A stretch of DNA of 64,000 bases from CAWJHE01 sp963842455 (GTDB lineage Bacteria; Chloroflexota; Anaerolineae; Anaerolineales; UBA4823). The stretch's first letter is position 1; each line of letters starts with the position of its first letter. Made by a program: the position numbers and the translations under genes. Location: assembly GCA_963842455.1 (NCBI GenBank), contig CAWJHE010000006.1, positions 620,001 to 684,000 of the forward strand. Reading direction: 5' to 3'. The notes beneath the pieces were generated by a model, which was not told where the DNA came from, did not search any database, and saw nothing but the letters and a program-made list of their open reading frames with translations. This document shows positions 1-7,492 of this stretch, piece after piece.

Positions 1-46
1 ATTTCTTGGCGCCATGAATTCATTTTCTTTGCTCAGTGAAAATGGG

Positions 47-1570
47 TCAGGCGCAGGGAAGCGCCTGCATGTTGACTTTCCCTGTCGCAGTCAAGGGTAA
101 ATTCTTGAGAAAAATGATGTTTCCAGGAAGCATGTATTCTGGCAATTGGTGGCTAAGAAAGGTACGGACTTCTTTCTTGGTGAGCGCAATGTCTTCCTTC
201 AGTTCAAGATAGGCGACCAGTGTCATTTCACCTGTTGCTGATCCAATGGATCGGGCAGATACAGCTACGTTTTGGATGGCGGGGTGCTGGTGTAAGATTG
301 ATTCAATTTCTGCTAAATCAATCCTGTAGCCTCGGATTTTGATCTGTGAGTCTTTGCGGCCAAAATACTCCAGGCATCCATCGGTGTGCATTTTGCCTAG
401 ATCACCGGTGTGGAAAATTCGCATATTGGGGTCTGTGGCGTCGACTGAGAATTTCTCTGCATTCAGCTTGGGTTGTTTCCAATACCCGGGGCCAAGATAC
501 CGGCTCATGACCAGGATTTCGCCTGTTTCGCCCATTTCAACCGGCTGGCGTTTCTCGTCAACTAAAAGCAGTCTTTTCTCTCCTATGGCATAGCCAGATG
601 GAAGGTAGTTGCCTTTGAGTTGCGTGCGGTGATCAACTATATACCGGGCGACTACACCTGTTTCCGTCATCCCCAGGGTGTTTACAAGGATGGCATTACG
701 GGGAAAATGTTGGCGAAATAATTCTACGTCGTTCTTGTTGACGATTTCCCCACCCAGGTTGATCGCACGTACTTGTGGAAATATATGGTTTTTGGGGGCA
801 AATTTCAACATGTACCGGAAGGTTGATGGAGTTGAAAGGATGATCGTTATTTTTTCCTTTTCGATCCATTCAGAAAGTTCCTGTACCCCATAGAATCTGA
901 TGTCATAAAGACATAAACACCCGCCAAATAGCAATGCACCATAGATAGCAAACCTGGATGCCTCAAATCCAAAAGAGATGTATAAGGCAACCCGATCTTG
1001 GTTGGATAACGAAAATTCCTTGGCTTGGGCTTGCATATTCTGCATAACATCCAGGTGGGAATGGATCACACCTTTCGGCAGTCCTGTTGAGCCGGATGTG
1101 TACAGCAAATACGCAAAGTGGTTCGGATCTCCAGGTAGACTAGGGTTGTTTACCGGGCAGGAAGCCTCTAATTGATCCAGATTTATCACCTGAAGCCCCA
1201 CCATGCTCTCTGCAAGGGATTGTACAGCAGGTAGGTTCTTCTGATTGGTAACCAACAGCCTGGCTTCGATATCATTGAGAATATGCGTGGTGCGGTTGAT
1301 CGGGTTACCCGGTTCAATGGGAAGGTAAGCACTGCCGGCTTTAAGTATACCCAGCATGGCGATGATCGCTGGAAAATCGTGGTCCAGGATGAACGCGATC
1401 GGTGTGTTGGGTGCTGCGCCAAGATTAATCAGGGTATGCGCCAGGCGGTTGGCCTGGCAATTTAATTCCCCATAGGTGATCTGACGCTTATGCGAACGAA
1501 CTGCGACCCTTTCCGGGTATTGCTGGACTATTTGCTCGAAAGCCTGGTGGATCGGGATAATTGAGTTCAT
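47..1570 (-). CDS. stand-alone amino-acid adenylation (AMP-binding) enzyme
   Basis: A 507-residue member of the ANL (AMP-binding) superfamily, closest in layout to NRPS adenylation domains. These activate a carboxylic or amino acid with ATP as an acyl-adenylate. The phosphate-binding core TSGSTGLPKG lies near residues 158-167, LGMTETG near 300, the hinge region with HTGDLG and GRKDSQIKIRGYRI near 390-420, and the C-terminal catalytic lysine in TATGKVN at about residue 498. All core motifs are present, so it should be active. No carrier, condensation or thioesterase domain is attached, so it must load a separate carrier or release the adenylate. It lies 59 bases downstream of the ABC permease on the same strand and could be the last gene of that transcript. 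The substrate cannot be read by eye. Family call strong, substrate unknown. Confidence 0.85.
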   Translation of the reverse strand: MNSIIPIHQAFEQIVQQYPERVAVRSHKRQITYGELNCQANRLAHTLINLGAAPNTPIAFILDHDFPAIIAMLGILKAGSAYLPIEPGNPINRTTHILNDIEARLLVTNQKNLPAVQSLAESMVGLQVINLDQLEASCPVNNPSLPGDPNHFAYLLYTSGSTGLPKGVIHSHLDVMQNMQAQAKEFSLSNQDRVALYISFGFEASRFAIYGALLFGGCLCLYDIRFYGVQELSEWIEKEKITIILSTPSTFRYMLKFAPKNHIFPQVRAINLGGEIVNKNDVELFRQHFPRNAILVNTLGMTETGVVARYIVDHRTQLKGNYLPSGYAIGEKRLLLVDEKRQPVEMGETGEILVMSRYLGPGYWKQPKLNAEKFSVDATDPNMRIFHTGDLGKMHTDGCLEYFGRKDSQIKIRGYRIDLAEIESILHQHPAIQNVAVSARSIGSATGEMTLVAYLELKEDIALTKKEVRTFLSHQLPEYMLPGNIIFLKNLPLTATGKVNMQALPCA

Positions 1571-1629
1571 AAAGCCTGCAAATTAGACGGACAACCTCGC
1601 GCAATGCACCCTAAAGGATTGCAAGCGCT

Positions 1630-2434
1630 TTATCCATAAGTCTTGCTTAAATTTTCCTTTTGCCACGGAGCCAGGTAGGCTGTTAATAATTGTAGCCCAA
1701 AATTAATCAGGAAACCTAATAATCCAATCACTACCAGGCTGGCATACAACTCCTCAATTCTCAAGGTTTGCCAGGCGAACCAAACCAGGACACCCAGGCC
1801 TGTTTTGGAAGAGACCCATTCGACAGCGATGGTGATCAATAAGGCGACATTGATAGCCAACCTGACGCCAGTTAGAATCATGGGTAAACTGCCGGGAACA
1901 ACTACCCTGGTAAATGTCTTGCGAAGGCTGGCTCCGAAGTTGTTTGTCACCTCAAAGTAAACCGGGTTGATCTGACGAACGCCGGCCATGCTGTTGATCA
2001 ACAGTGGAAAGAAAGTTGCGATCGCGATGGCTGCAATCTTGCTGGCATTTCCCAGGCCAAAGATAATCATGATCAGGGGAAAGATCGCAATTTTGGGTAA
2101 TGGGTGGAGCGCAGCTATGATCGGGTCGAAAATCCTGCGAATTCTTGGCGACCAGCCCATAGCCAAACCCAAGATTAATCCGGGGACGCCTCCAATCAGG
2201 CATCCCATCAAGAGCCGAAATAAGGTCATCCCTAAGTGTGGAATAAGTTTTCCGCTGGTGATCATGGAAATCAGGTTAGTGATAATTTTCGATGGAGGTG
2301 GGAAAAAACATTACGGAGATCCATCCGGCTCTCGCAAACAACTCCCAAACTGCAAGCGTGGTTAGCACCAGGGCAAGGGAAGCGTACTTTTCATAAAAAC
2401 TGGGCAATGCGGAAGAATCCCTGGATATTTTCAT
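1630..2434 (-). CDS. ABC transporter permease, SsuC/TauC type (frame broken near N terminus)
   Basis: Inner-membrane permease of a sulfonate/nitrate/taurine-type importer (BPD_transp_1 family). The downstream frame (from 2265) carries most helices and the EAA-like cytoplasmic loop (NNFGASLRKTFTRVVVPGSLP). The first ~50 residues lie in another frame starting at the ATG at 2434, whose bases overlap the ATPase stop codon (ATGA overlap). That frame runs into a stop after the six-T run (six A on + at 2303-2308). Removing one T gives MFFPPPSKIITNLIS, the usual FFP.P motif of this family. The corrected length is 267 residues, normal for SsuC. So this is one gene with a single extra base in a homopolymer: either a sequencing error or a recent frameshift. 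It pairs with the ATPase and binding protein upstream. Confidence 0.8.
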
Positions 2435-3207
2435 TGTTCAATACTCAGATCTTTCTTCACTTCATCTTCCAACATTTTCCAAATATGCCACTTCATCTCA
2501 ATCACTTGAGGGTGATCTCTCAGAATTAATTGGCGTGGTCTGGCAAGCTTGACTTGGATTTCTTCGCGAATATGACCTGGTCGACCACTCATTACCAGAA
2601 CCCGGTCGCCGAGCAGGATAGCTTCTTCAATATCGTGCGTGACGTATATGACGGTCTTTTTGTGTGCTTTCCATATTTTAAGCAGTTCTTCCTGCATGAC
2701 GATCCTGGTTTGAGAATCAAGCGGACCAAAAGGCTCATCCATCAGCAATATTTGCGGATCAGCCAGGAAGGCGCGTAAGATGGCAACTCTTTGACGCATA
2801 CCACCGGATAACTCGTGGGGATATACCAAGGAAAACTTCCCCAGGCCTACTTTGTTAAGAAATTCGGAGGCCTTTTCCCGTCGAGCTCTTTTTTCCATCC
2901 CCTGGGTTTCGAGTCCAAAGGCGACATTATCCAGAACTGTCATCCATGGGAAAACTGCCTGTTCCTGGAAGACCATAGCACTGCGCAATTGACCGTTGTG
3001 TAAAGGCTGGTGAAAAACGATACTGCCCTGGCTGGGCTCTATCAAACCCGCAATAATTTTTAACAGCGTGCTTTTCCCACAACCACTGGGACCCACAATA
3101 CAAATAAATTCTTGTTCGTTAACTTCAAACTCAATTTGGCTAAGAGCTTCAATCTCACCCTGGCTGGATGGATAAGCTTTACGAATAGCTTTGCAGTGAA
3201 AACTCAT
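2431..3207 (-). CDS. ABC transporter ATPase, SsuB/TauB/NrtD type
   Basis: Cytoplasmic ATPase of 258 residues that powers the adjacent permease. Visible motifs are Walker A GPSGCGKST (about residues 39-47), Q-loop MVFQEQAVFPW, ABC signature LSGGMRQRV, Walker B ILLMDEPFGPLD and the switch histidine in VIYVTHDIEEA. The ALFPW-like Q-loop sequence (AVFPW) and the LGDRV.VMSGRPG tail are typical of nitrate/sulfonate/taurine importers. Its stop overlaps the start of the permease by the ATGA arrangement, and its start lies 11 bases after the binding-protein stop. The three genes therefore form one operon transcribed SBP-ATPase-permease. The substrate is not decided by the ATPase. Confidence 0.93.
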   Translation of the reverse strand: MSFHCKAIRKAYPSSQGEIEALSQIEFEVNEQEFICIVGPSGCGKSTLLKIIAGLIEPSQGSIVFHQPLHNGQLRSAMVFQEQAVFPWMTVLDNVAFGLETQGMEKRARREKASEFLNKVGLGKFSLVYPHELSGGMRQRVAILRAFLADPQILLMDEPFGPLDSQTRIVMQEELLKIWKAHKKTVIYVTHDIEEAILLGDRVLVMSGRPGHIREEIQVKLARPRQLILRDHPQVIEMKWHIWKMLEDEVKKDLSIEQ

Positions 3208-3218
3208 AACTGGATCAT

Positions 3219-4238
3219 CTATTTGCTGATCAATTCGAAGGCTTGTTCGATGAAGCTGGAATCGTAAAATTGTTCGGGGGTCACACGATCAACCAGGTAG
3301 CCTTTATCGATTGCCCACTCTTGAAATTCGAGAATTTGAGGGATGTTAATGGTTCCCTGTGGGTTCACAGCAATCCAACAAGATTGGCGAACTTCCTCTG
3401 GGGTCAATTCAGTAAATTTCACAACAATTTCAACATTGCGCTCCGTTTTACCTTCGGCATATTGTTTCAGGGCGTTCAAGTAGGCAGTCATAAAGCGCTT
3501 ACCCACATCTGGGTTCTTTTCCAATAGATTGGGACCATACATGATGATGGATAACTCGAAGTTTGGCATGTACCCTTCCCAGGGTTGCCAGATTACGCTG
3601 GAACCCGCATTGATCGCACGGGTAGCCCAGGGTTCTGACATAGCAGCAATATCCACAGCGCCTGTTCCCAAACCTTCCAGCCGGGCTGGGACCGGAATGT
3701 CTAAAATTTGCACATCGGCGCTGCTCAGGCCGCTATCCTTCAATAATGTGTCCAACGCGTATTCGGCAGAGCTGACCGGGCTAAAGGCAATTTTCATACC
3801 TTTAAGGTTTGACAAATTGTCCAGTACGCCAGAATCAACCAGCTCTTTCCTGGCAACCCAGGTGGTGTTGGGGCATGAGTTGGGATCAAGAAAACCTTTA
3901 TCGGCAACATAACGTAGATTGCCGTTTTGGGCTACAGCATTCAACATATTTACTTCCATCAATCCTGAAGCGACATCCAGTTGCCCTTGGACCAAGGCGG
4001 GAATGGCATCGGTGGTTTTATCCATACGGATGAACTCGACATCCAATCCTTGAGCAGCAAAATACCCATCTTCTTGGGCTATAAATAATGGTGCGTAAGA
4101 AATATAAGGCAGGGAGAGAACCTTCAATTTCACTGGTGCGGGTGTTTCAGCGACTTGCGGAGAGTTGCCTGAAGCACAGCTTGGTAATAAGAAACTCGCC
4201 AATATGAGCACAATCAAAATAGTTCGAAATTGGTGCAT
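3219..4238 (-). CDS. ABC transporter substrate-binding lipoprotein, NMT1/THI5-like
   Basis: Extracytoplasmic solute-binding protein of 339 residues. The N terminus is a lipoprotein signal ending in LLPSC, so Cys21 should be lipidated after cleavage. The mature part has the NMT1/SsuA pattern: a start of KLKVLSLPYISYAPLFIAQE followed by GYFAAQGLDVEF, then LVQGQLDVASGLMEVNMLNAV and WATRAINAGSSVIWQPWEG. Such proteins bind nitrate, alkylsulfonates, taurine or pyrimidine precursors of thiamine. It is the first gene of the importer operon. No TPP-riboswitch-like element is visible in the 134-base upstream gap, so a thiamine role has no regulatory support here. Substrate unresolved. Confidence 0.88.
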   Translation of the reverse strand: MHQFRTILIVLILASFLLPSCASGNSPQVAETPAPVKLKVLSLPYISYAPLFIAQEDGYFAAQGLDVEFIRMDKTTDAIPALVQGQLDVASGLMEVNMLNAVAQNGNLRYVADKGFLDPNSCPNTTWVARKELVDSGVLDNLSNLKGMKIAFSPVSSAEYALDTLLKDSGLSSADVQILDIPVPARLEGLGTGAVDIAAMSEPWATRAINAGSSVIWQPWEGYMPNFELSIIMYGPNLLEKNPDVGKRFMTAYLNALKQYAEGKTERNVEIVVKFTELTPEEVRQSCWIAVNPQGTINIPQILEFQEWAIDKGYLVDRVTPEQFYDSSFIEQAFELISK

Positions 4239-4372
4239 GATTTGACTCCAGGGGATGCTGAATTGTTGAACGATCTGAATATGAATTATAAAGGGTAAAT
4301 GAGACTTTCACTAACCAATAAAGACTATTCCCTTAATCAATATATAATTTTCCGGGTAATCAGCTTAGATTT

Positions 4373-4999
4373 TTACGCTGTGCCAAACTGTCGATCGCCG
4401 GCATCTCCTAAACCAGGGAAGATGTAACCACGTTCATTCAGCCTTTCATCTACGGCAGCCAGGTGAATAGGAACTTCTGGGTGGTGTTGGTGCAACAGCC
4501 GGATGCCCTCCGGCGCTCCGATCAGACCAACGAACTTGATTTTGCTAACTCCCCACCTTTTAAGTACATCTACGGTGGCAACGGCTGAACCGCCAGTCGC
4601 CAACATAGGATCCAGAATCAGGCACACGGATACCGTTGGTTCGATGGGCAGTTTGTTGTAGTATTCGACAGGTTTAAGGGTTTTTTCATCCCGGTATAAA
4701 CCTATATGCCAAACCTCAGCGGAGGGCATCAAATTCCAGATGCCTTCAACCATCCCTAACCCCGCACGTAAAACGGGTACAAGACCGATTTTTTCTTTCA
4801 AATGCCAACCCTCAGTAATGGTTAATGGAGTTTCAACGCTAACAGCGTCCAGCATCAGGTCCGAAGTAGCTTCATAAGCCAATAGCGCAGCCATTTCTCG
4901 AACCAACTCTCGAAACTTCTTGGGTTCGGTTTGTCTATCGCGCAAAATGGTTAACTTGTGAGCCAATAAGGGATGTTTGGATGGGAATACGTTTTGCAT
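4373..4999 (-). CDS. upp: uracil phosphoribosyltransferase
   Basis: Pyrimidine salvage enzyme making UMP from uracil and PRPP in the cytoplasm. The 208 residues match the normal Upp length. It has the PRPP-binding loop LDPMLATGGSA, the uracil-loop region VDERLNERGYIFPGLGDAGDRQFGT at the C terminus (quoted as a position: the last ~25 residues), and an early VPVLRAGLGMV segment. The start ATG at 4999 has an AGGAG site 6-7 bases upstream. It is divergent from ruvB across a 105-base gap containing promoter-like elements for both. A pyrimidine-nucleoside phosphorylase at 10.7 kb and pseudouridine-degrading enzymes at 24-26 kb could feed uracil to this enzyme. Confidence 0.96.
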   Translation of the reverse strand: MQNVFPSKHPLLAHKLTILRDRQTEPKKFRELVREMAALLAYEATSDLMLDAVSVETPLTITEGWHLKEKIGLVPVLRAGLGMVEGIWNLMPSAEVWHIGLYRDEKTLKPVEYYNKLPIEPTVSVCLILDPMLATGGSAVATVDVLKRWGVSKIKFVGLIGAPEGIRLLHQHHPEVPIHLAAVDERLNERGYIFPGLGDAGDRQFGTA

Positions 5000-5064
5000 A
5001 AGGCACTCCTGATTTATTCTTTGCCAAGATGCCCGGATTTGGCAGCGGGCGTTTTTCGATCAGA

Positions 5065-5097
5065 TTGCACTATTATAGCGCCAATCCAGGTTATAAT
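5065..5097 (+). promoter_or_regulatory. promoter-like element for ruvB, possibly leaderless
   Basis: A perfect TATAAT lies at 5092-5097. Its expected start point (5104-5105) coincides with the ruvB ATG at 5105, and there is no Shine-Dalgarno site before that ATG. TTGCAC at 5065-5070 is the best -35 match, but its 21-base spacing is long. The leaderless reading is an inference. Confidence 0.4.
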
Positions 5098-5100
5098 CAC
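5072..5100 (-). promoter_or_regulatory. promoter-like element for upp
   Basis: Read on the minus strand, TATAAT occupies 5077-5072, about 75 bases before the upp ATG. The base 17 positions upstream starts GTGATT, a weak -35. It overlaps the divergent ruvB element, so the two promoters may compete. Confidence 0.35.
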
Positions 5101-5104
5101 CTCC

Positions 5105-6130
5105 ATGATCGAAGAGCCCAATCGACTGGTTAACCCTCAGCCACAGGCTGATGATAATTTAGACACTGCCTTGCGCCCCAGGTATCTTGTGGATCTAATT
5201 GGGCAAGATCGGGTTAAGGAAAACCTTGAAATCTTGATTTCGGCTGCCCGTCAGCGGAGTGAACCCCTGGATCATGTGCTTTTTTATGGTCCTCCTGGTT
5301 TAGGAAAGACCACCCTGGCGCATATCCTGGCAAACGAAATGTCAGTCAACATCAAAATCACCTCAGGCCCAGCAATTGAAAGGCCAGGAGATCTGGCTGC
5401 TATCTTGACCAACTTGCGTGCAGGGGACATCCTTTTTATCGACGAAGTCCATCGATTGGGGAGGATCATTGAGGAAGTTCTTTACCCTGCGATGGAAGAT
5501 TTTGCTCTGGATATTGTGATCGGAAAGGGACCTTCAGCGCGTTCTATTCGATTGAAGTTACCCAGGTTTACAGTCATCGGTGCGACGACACGCCTGGCAT
5601 TGGTAACGGCTCCGCTGCGCGCTCGATTTGGCGCAGTCTACCGGCTCAATTTCTACGACTTGCCAGCAATGGCTTCGATTGTTAGACGTGCTTCTCGGGT
5701 GATGGGTGTTGAGGCCCAGGAGGATGGGATCGGTGAAATTGCCCGGCGCGGTCGGGGAACCCCACGTGTAGCGCTTCGCCTGCTACGCAGGGTGAGAGAT
5801 TTTGCTGAGGTCCGCGCAGATGGCGTTATTACCATGGATGTTTCCAGGCAAGCGTTGAACCTCTTGGAAGTAGATACGCTGGGTCTGGATGATATGGATA
5901 GGCGCGTCCTGAAAACGATTATTGAGAAATATAATGGCGGTCCGGTGGGGCTGGGTACCATTGCAGCTTCGATCAGTGAAGAACCTGATACGGTGATGGA
6001 TGTGGTCGAGCCTTATTTGCTGCAGCTAGGTTTCTTAGATAGAACACCTCAGGGGAGAGTGGCCACTCGCCTGGCGTATGACCATCTGAAGATCCCCTAT
6101 TCTCAAGACGAACAACCCAAGCTACTATAA
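5105..6130 (+). CDS. ruvB: Holliday junction branch-migration helicase RuvB
   Basis: Hexameric AAA+ motor that drives RuvA-bound Holliday junctions during recombination repair. The 341 residues include Walker A GPPGLGKTT (about 62-70), Walker B ILFIDEVHRL, sensor 1 GATTR, and the C-terminal winged-helix segment with LLQLGFLDRTPQGRVAT. An upstream in-frame ATG at 4973 would overlap the upp start and add 44 residues unlike any RuvB. The ATG at 5105 gives the canonical N terminus (family sequence RPRYLVDLIGQ from about residue 24), so it is chosen. No Shine-Dalgarno precedes it and a TATAAT ends 8 bases upstream, consistent with a leaderless message. ruvA and ruvC are not in the window. queA lies two genes downstream, a common bacterial neighbourhood. 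Confidence 0.96.
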   Translation: MIEEPNRLVNPQPQADDNLDTALRPRYLVDLIGQDRVKENLEILISAARQRSEPLDHVLFYGPPGLGKTTLAHILANEMSVNIKITSGPAIERPGDLAAILTNLRAGDILFIDEVHRLGRIIEEVLYPAMEDFALDIVIGKGPSARSIRLKLPRFTVIGATTRLALVTAPLRARFGAVYRLNFYDLPAMASIVRRASRVMGVEAQEDGIGEIARRGRGTPRVALRLLRRVRDFAEVRADGVITMDVSRQALNLLEVDTLGLDDMDRRVLKTIIEKYNGGPVGLGTIAASISEEPDTVMDVVEPYLLQLGFLDRTPQGRVATRLAYDHLKIPYSQDEQPKLL

Positions 6131-6159
6131 AATTTTGGAGTTACTTAAACGGTATTGCA

Positions 6160-6390
6160 ATGCCAGGTTCGTTTTCGCGCTACATTCTAACTGCCGGTGT
6201 GATCCTCCTGTTAATCGGAGGTATTGTATACTTGTTTGAGAGAGCAGGCCTGCGTATCGGAAGCCTCCCCGGCGATTTCCGGATTGAAAGAGGAAACGCA
6301 ACCTGTGTGGTGGCTTTGGGCACATCGATTCTTCTATCTGTTTTATTAACCCTGTTACTTAACCTGGCTGCGCGCTGGTTGTCGAAATAA
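6160..6390 (+). CDS. small membrane protein, DUF2905 family
   Basis: A 76-residue protein with two predicted helices: residues ~8-25 (ILTAGVILLLIGGIVYLF) and ~48-70 (VALGTSILLSVLLTLLLNLA). They flank the conserved LPGDFRIERGN loop that marks the DUF2905 family. It lies 29 bases after ruvB and 48 bases before queA on the same strand, so it is probably co-transcribed. DUF2905 genes often sit beside ruvB/queA in Gram-positive and Chloroflexota genomes. No function is established. The start is set by the family pattern, since there is only a distant GGAG upstream. Confidence 0.85.
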   Translation: MPGSFSRYILTAGVILLLIGGIVYLFERAGLRIGSLPGDFRIERGNATCVVALGTSILLSVLLTLLLNLAARWLSK

Positions 6391-6438
6391 CACCTGCTTC
6401 TGGCTGATAAAAAAACCAATCTCCTTATCAAGAGGTTT

Positions 6439-7461
6439 ATGAAAACATCTGATTTTGACTATGATTTGCCTGCTGAATTTATCGCCCAGACCCCTCTGGA
6501 GCCGAGAGATGCTTCACGCTTAATGGTGTTAGATCGTAACTCGGAGCGAATTATTCATACTCAATTTAACCAGCTTAGGAAGTATTTAAAGCCAGGGGAT
6601 TTGCTGGTGGTCAATGAAACGCGCGTTATCCCTGCCAGGATTTATGGAAAGAAGATTCCGTCTGGGGGAAAAGTGGAAATCCTATTGCTCGCCTGGCGGG
6701 AAACCCAGACTTGGGAGGCTTTGGTTGGTGGTAAGGGATTGGTACAGGGCAGGCGTATTAAAATTGACGGTGGACCCGAAGCCGAGATCCTTGAGGTCTT
6801 GTCAGGTCCACGACGGTTAATCCGTTTTTCTGAACCCCTGGATGGCGTCTTGGAGAATATCGGACAGATGCCTTTGCCGCCTTATATCCATGCTCCCCTG
6901 GCGAAAGCTGAGCGGTACCAAACTGTGTATGCACGCGTTTCTGGATCTGCTGCTGCCCCGACGGCTGGGTTACACTTTACCCCACGCCTGGTGAGTGAAT
7001 TACTTCAGGCGGGGATTGGTTTCACCAAGATTTTGTTGCATGTTGGTCTTGATACCTTCGCACCTGTAACCGAAGAAACCCCTCAAGAGCACGAAATTCA
7101 TACTGAATGGTGTCAGCTCACTCAGGAAACCGCTGATTTGATTAACCAGACCAAAGCCCAGGGTGGTCGGGTTATAGCAGTCGGAACGACCAGTGTCAGA
7201 ACGCTGGAATCCGCCGCTGCGCTGGCTGCATCTGGAGAATGGATAGCGCCATTCGAGGGTGCTACCAGTCTGTTTATCCTGCCAGGGTATTCATTTAGAG
7301 TCATCGATGCAATGATCACTAATTTTCATTTACCTCGCTCGTCGCTAATCATGCTGGTTAGCGCGTTTGCTGGCAAGGACAAAATCCTGGCGGCTTACGA
7401 GCTTGCAAAAGCCGAGGGATACCGGTTTTACTCCTTTGGCGATGCAATGTTTTTAGGCTAA
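6439..7461 (+). CDS. queA: S-adenosylmethionine:tRNA ribosyltransferase-isomerase
   Basis: Transfers the ribosyl group of SAM to 7-aminomethyl-7-deazaguanine in tRNA to make epoxyqueuosine. The 340 residues fit the family length. Diagnostic segments are the N-terminal FDYDLPAEFIAQTPLEPRD, VNETRVIPARI, the SGSAAAPTAGLHFTP motif near residues 170-184, and TNFHLPRSSLIMLVSAFAG near the C terminus. An AAGAGG site sits just before the ATG. No tgt or queG is in the window. Very likely co-transcribed with ruvB and the DUF2905 gene. Confidence 0.96.
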   Translation: MKTSDFDYDLPAEFIAQTPLEPRDASRLMVLDRNSERIIHTQFNQLRKYLKPGDLLVVNETRVIPARIYGKKIPSGGKVEILLLAWRETQTWEALVGGKGLVQGRRIKIDGGPEAEILEVLSGPRRLIRFSEPLDGVLENIGQMPLPPYIHAPLAKAERYQTVYARVSGSAAAPTAGLHFTPRLVSELLQAGIGFTKILLHVGLDTFAPVTEETPQEHEIHTEWCQLTQETADLINQTKAQGGRVIAVGTTSVRTLESAAALAASGEWIAPFEGATSLFILPGYSFRVIDAMITNFHLPRSSLIMLVSAFAGKDKILAAYELAKAEGYRFYSFGDAMFLG

Positions 7462-7492
7462 CAGGGTTGATCTGAGAAGGATGGGTTTAATA

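Noticed and set aside
1..46. Possible start of another minus-strand gene at 23 (seven codons before the window edge)
   Set aside because: Too short to support a product; only noted because it follows the adenylation enzyme directly.
4239..4372. TPP riboswitch before the NMT1-like importer
   Set aside because: The conserved THI-box words were not found.
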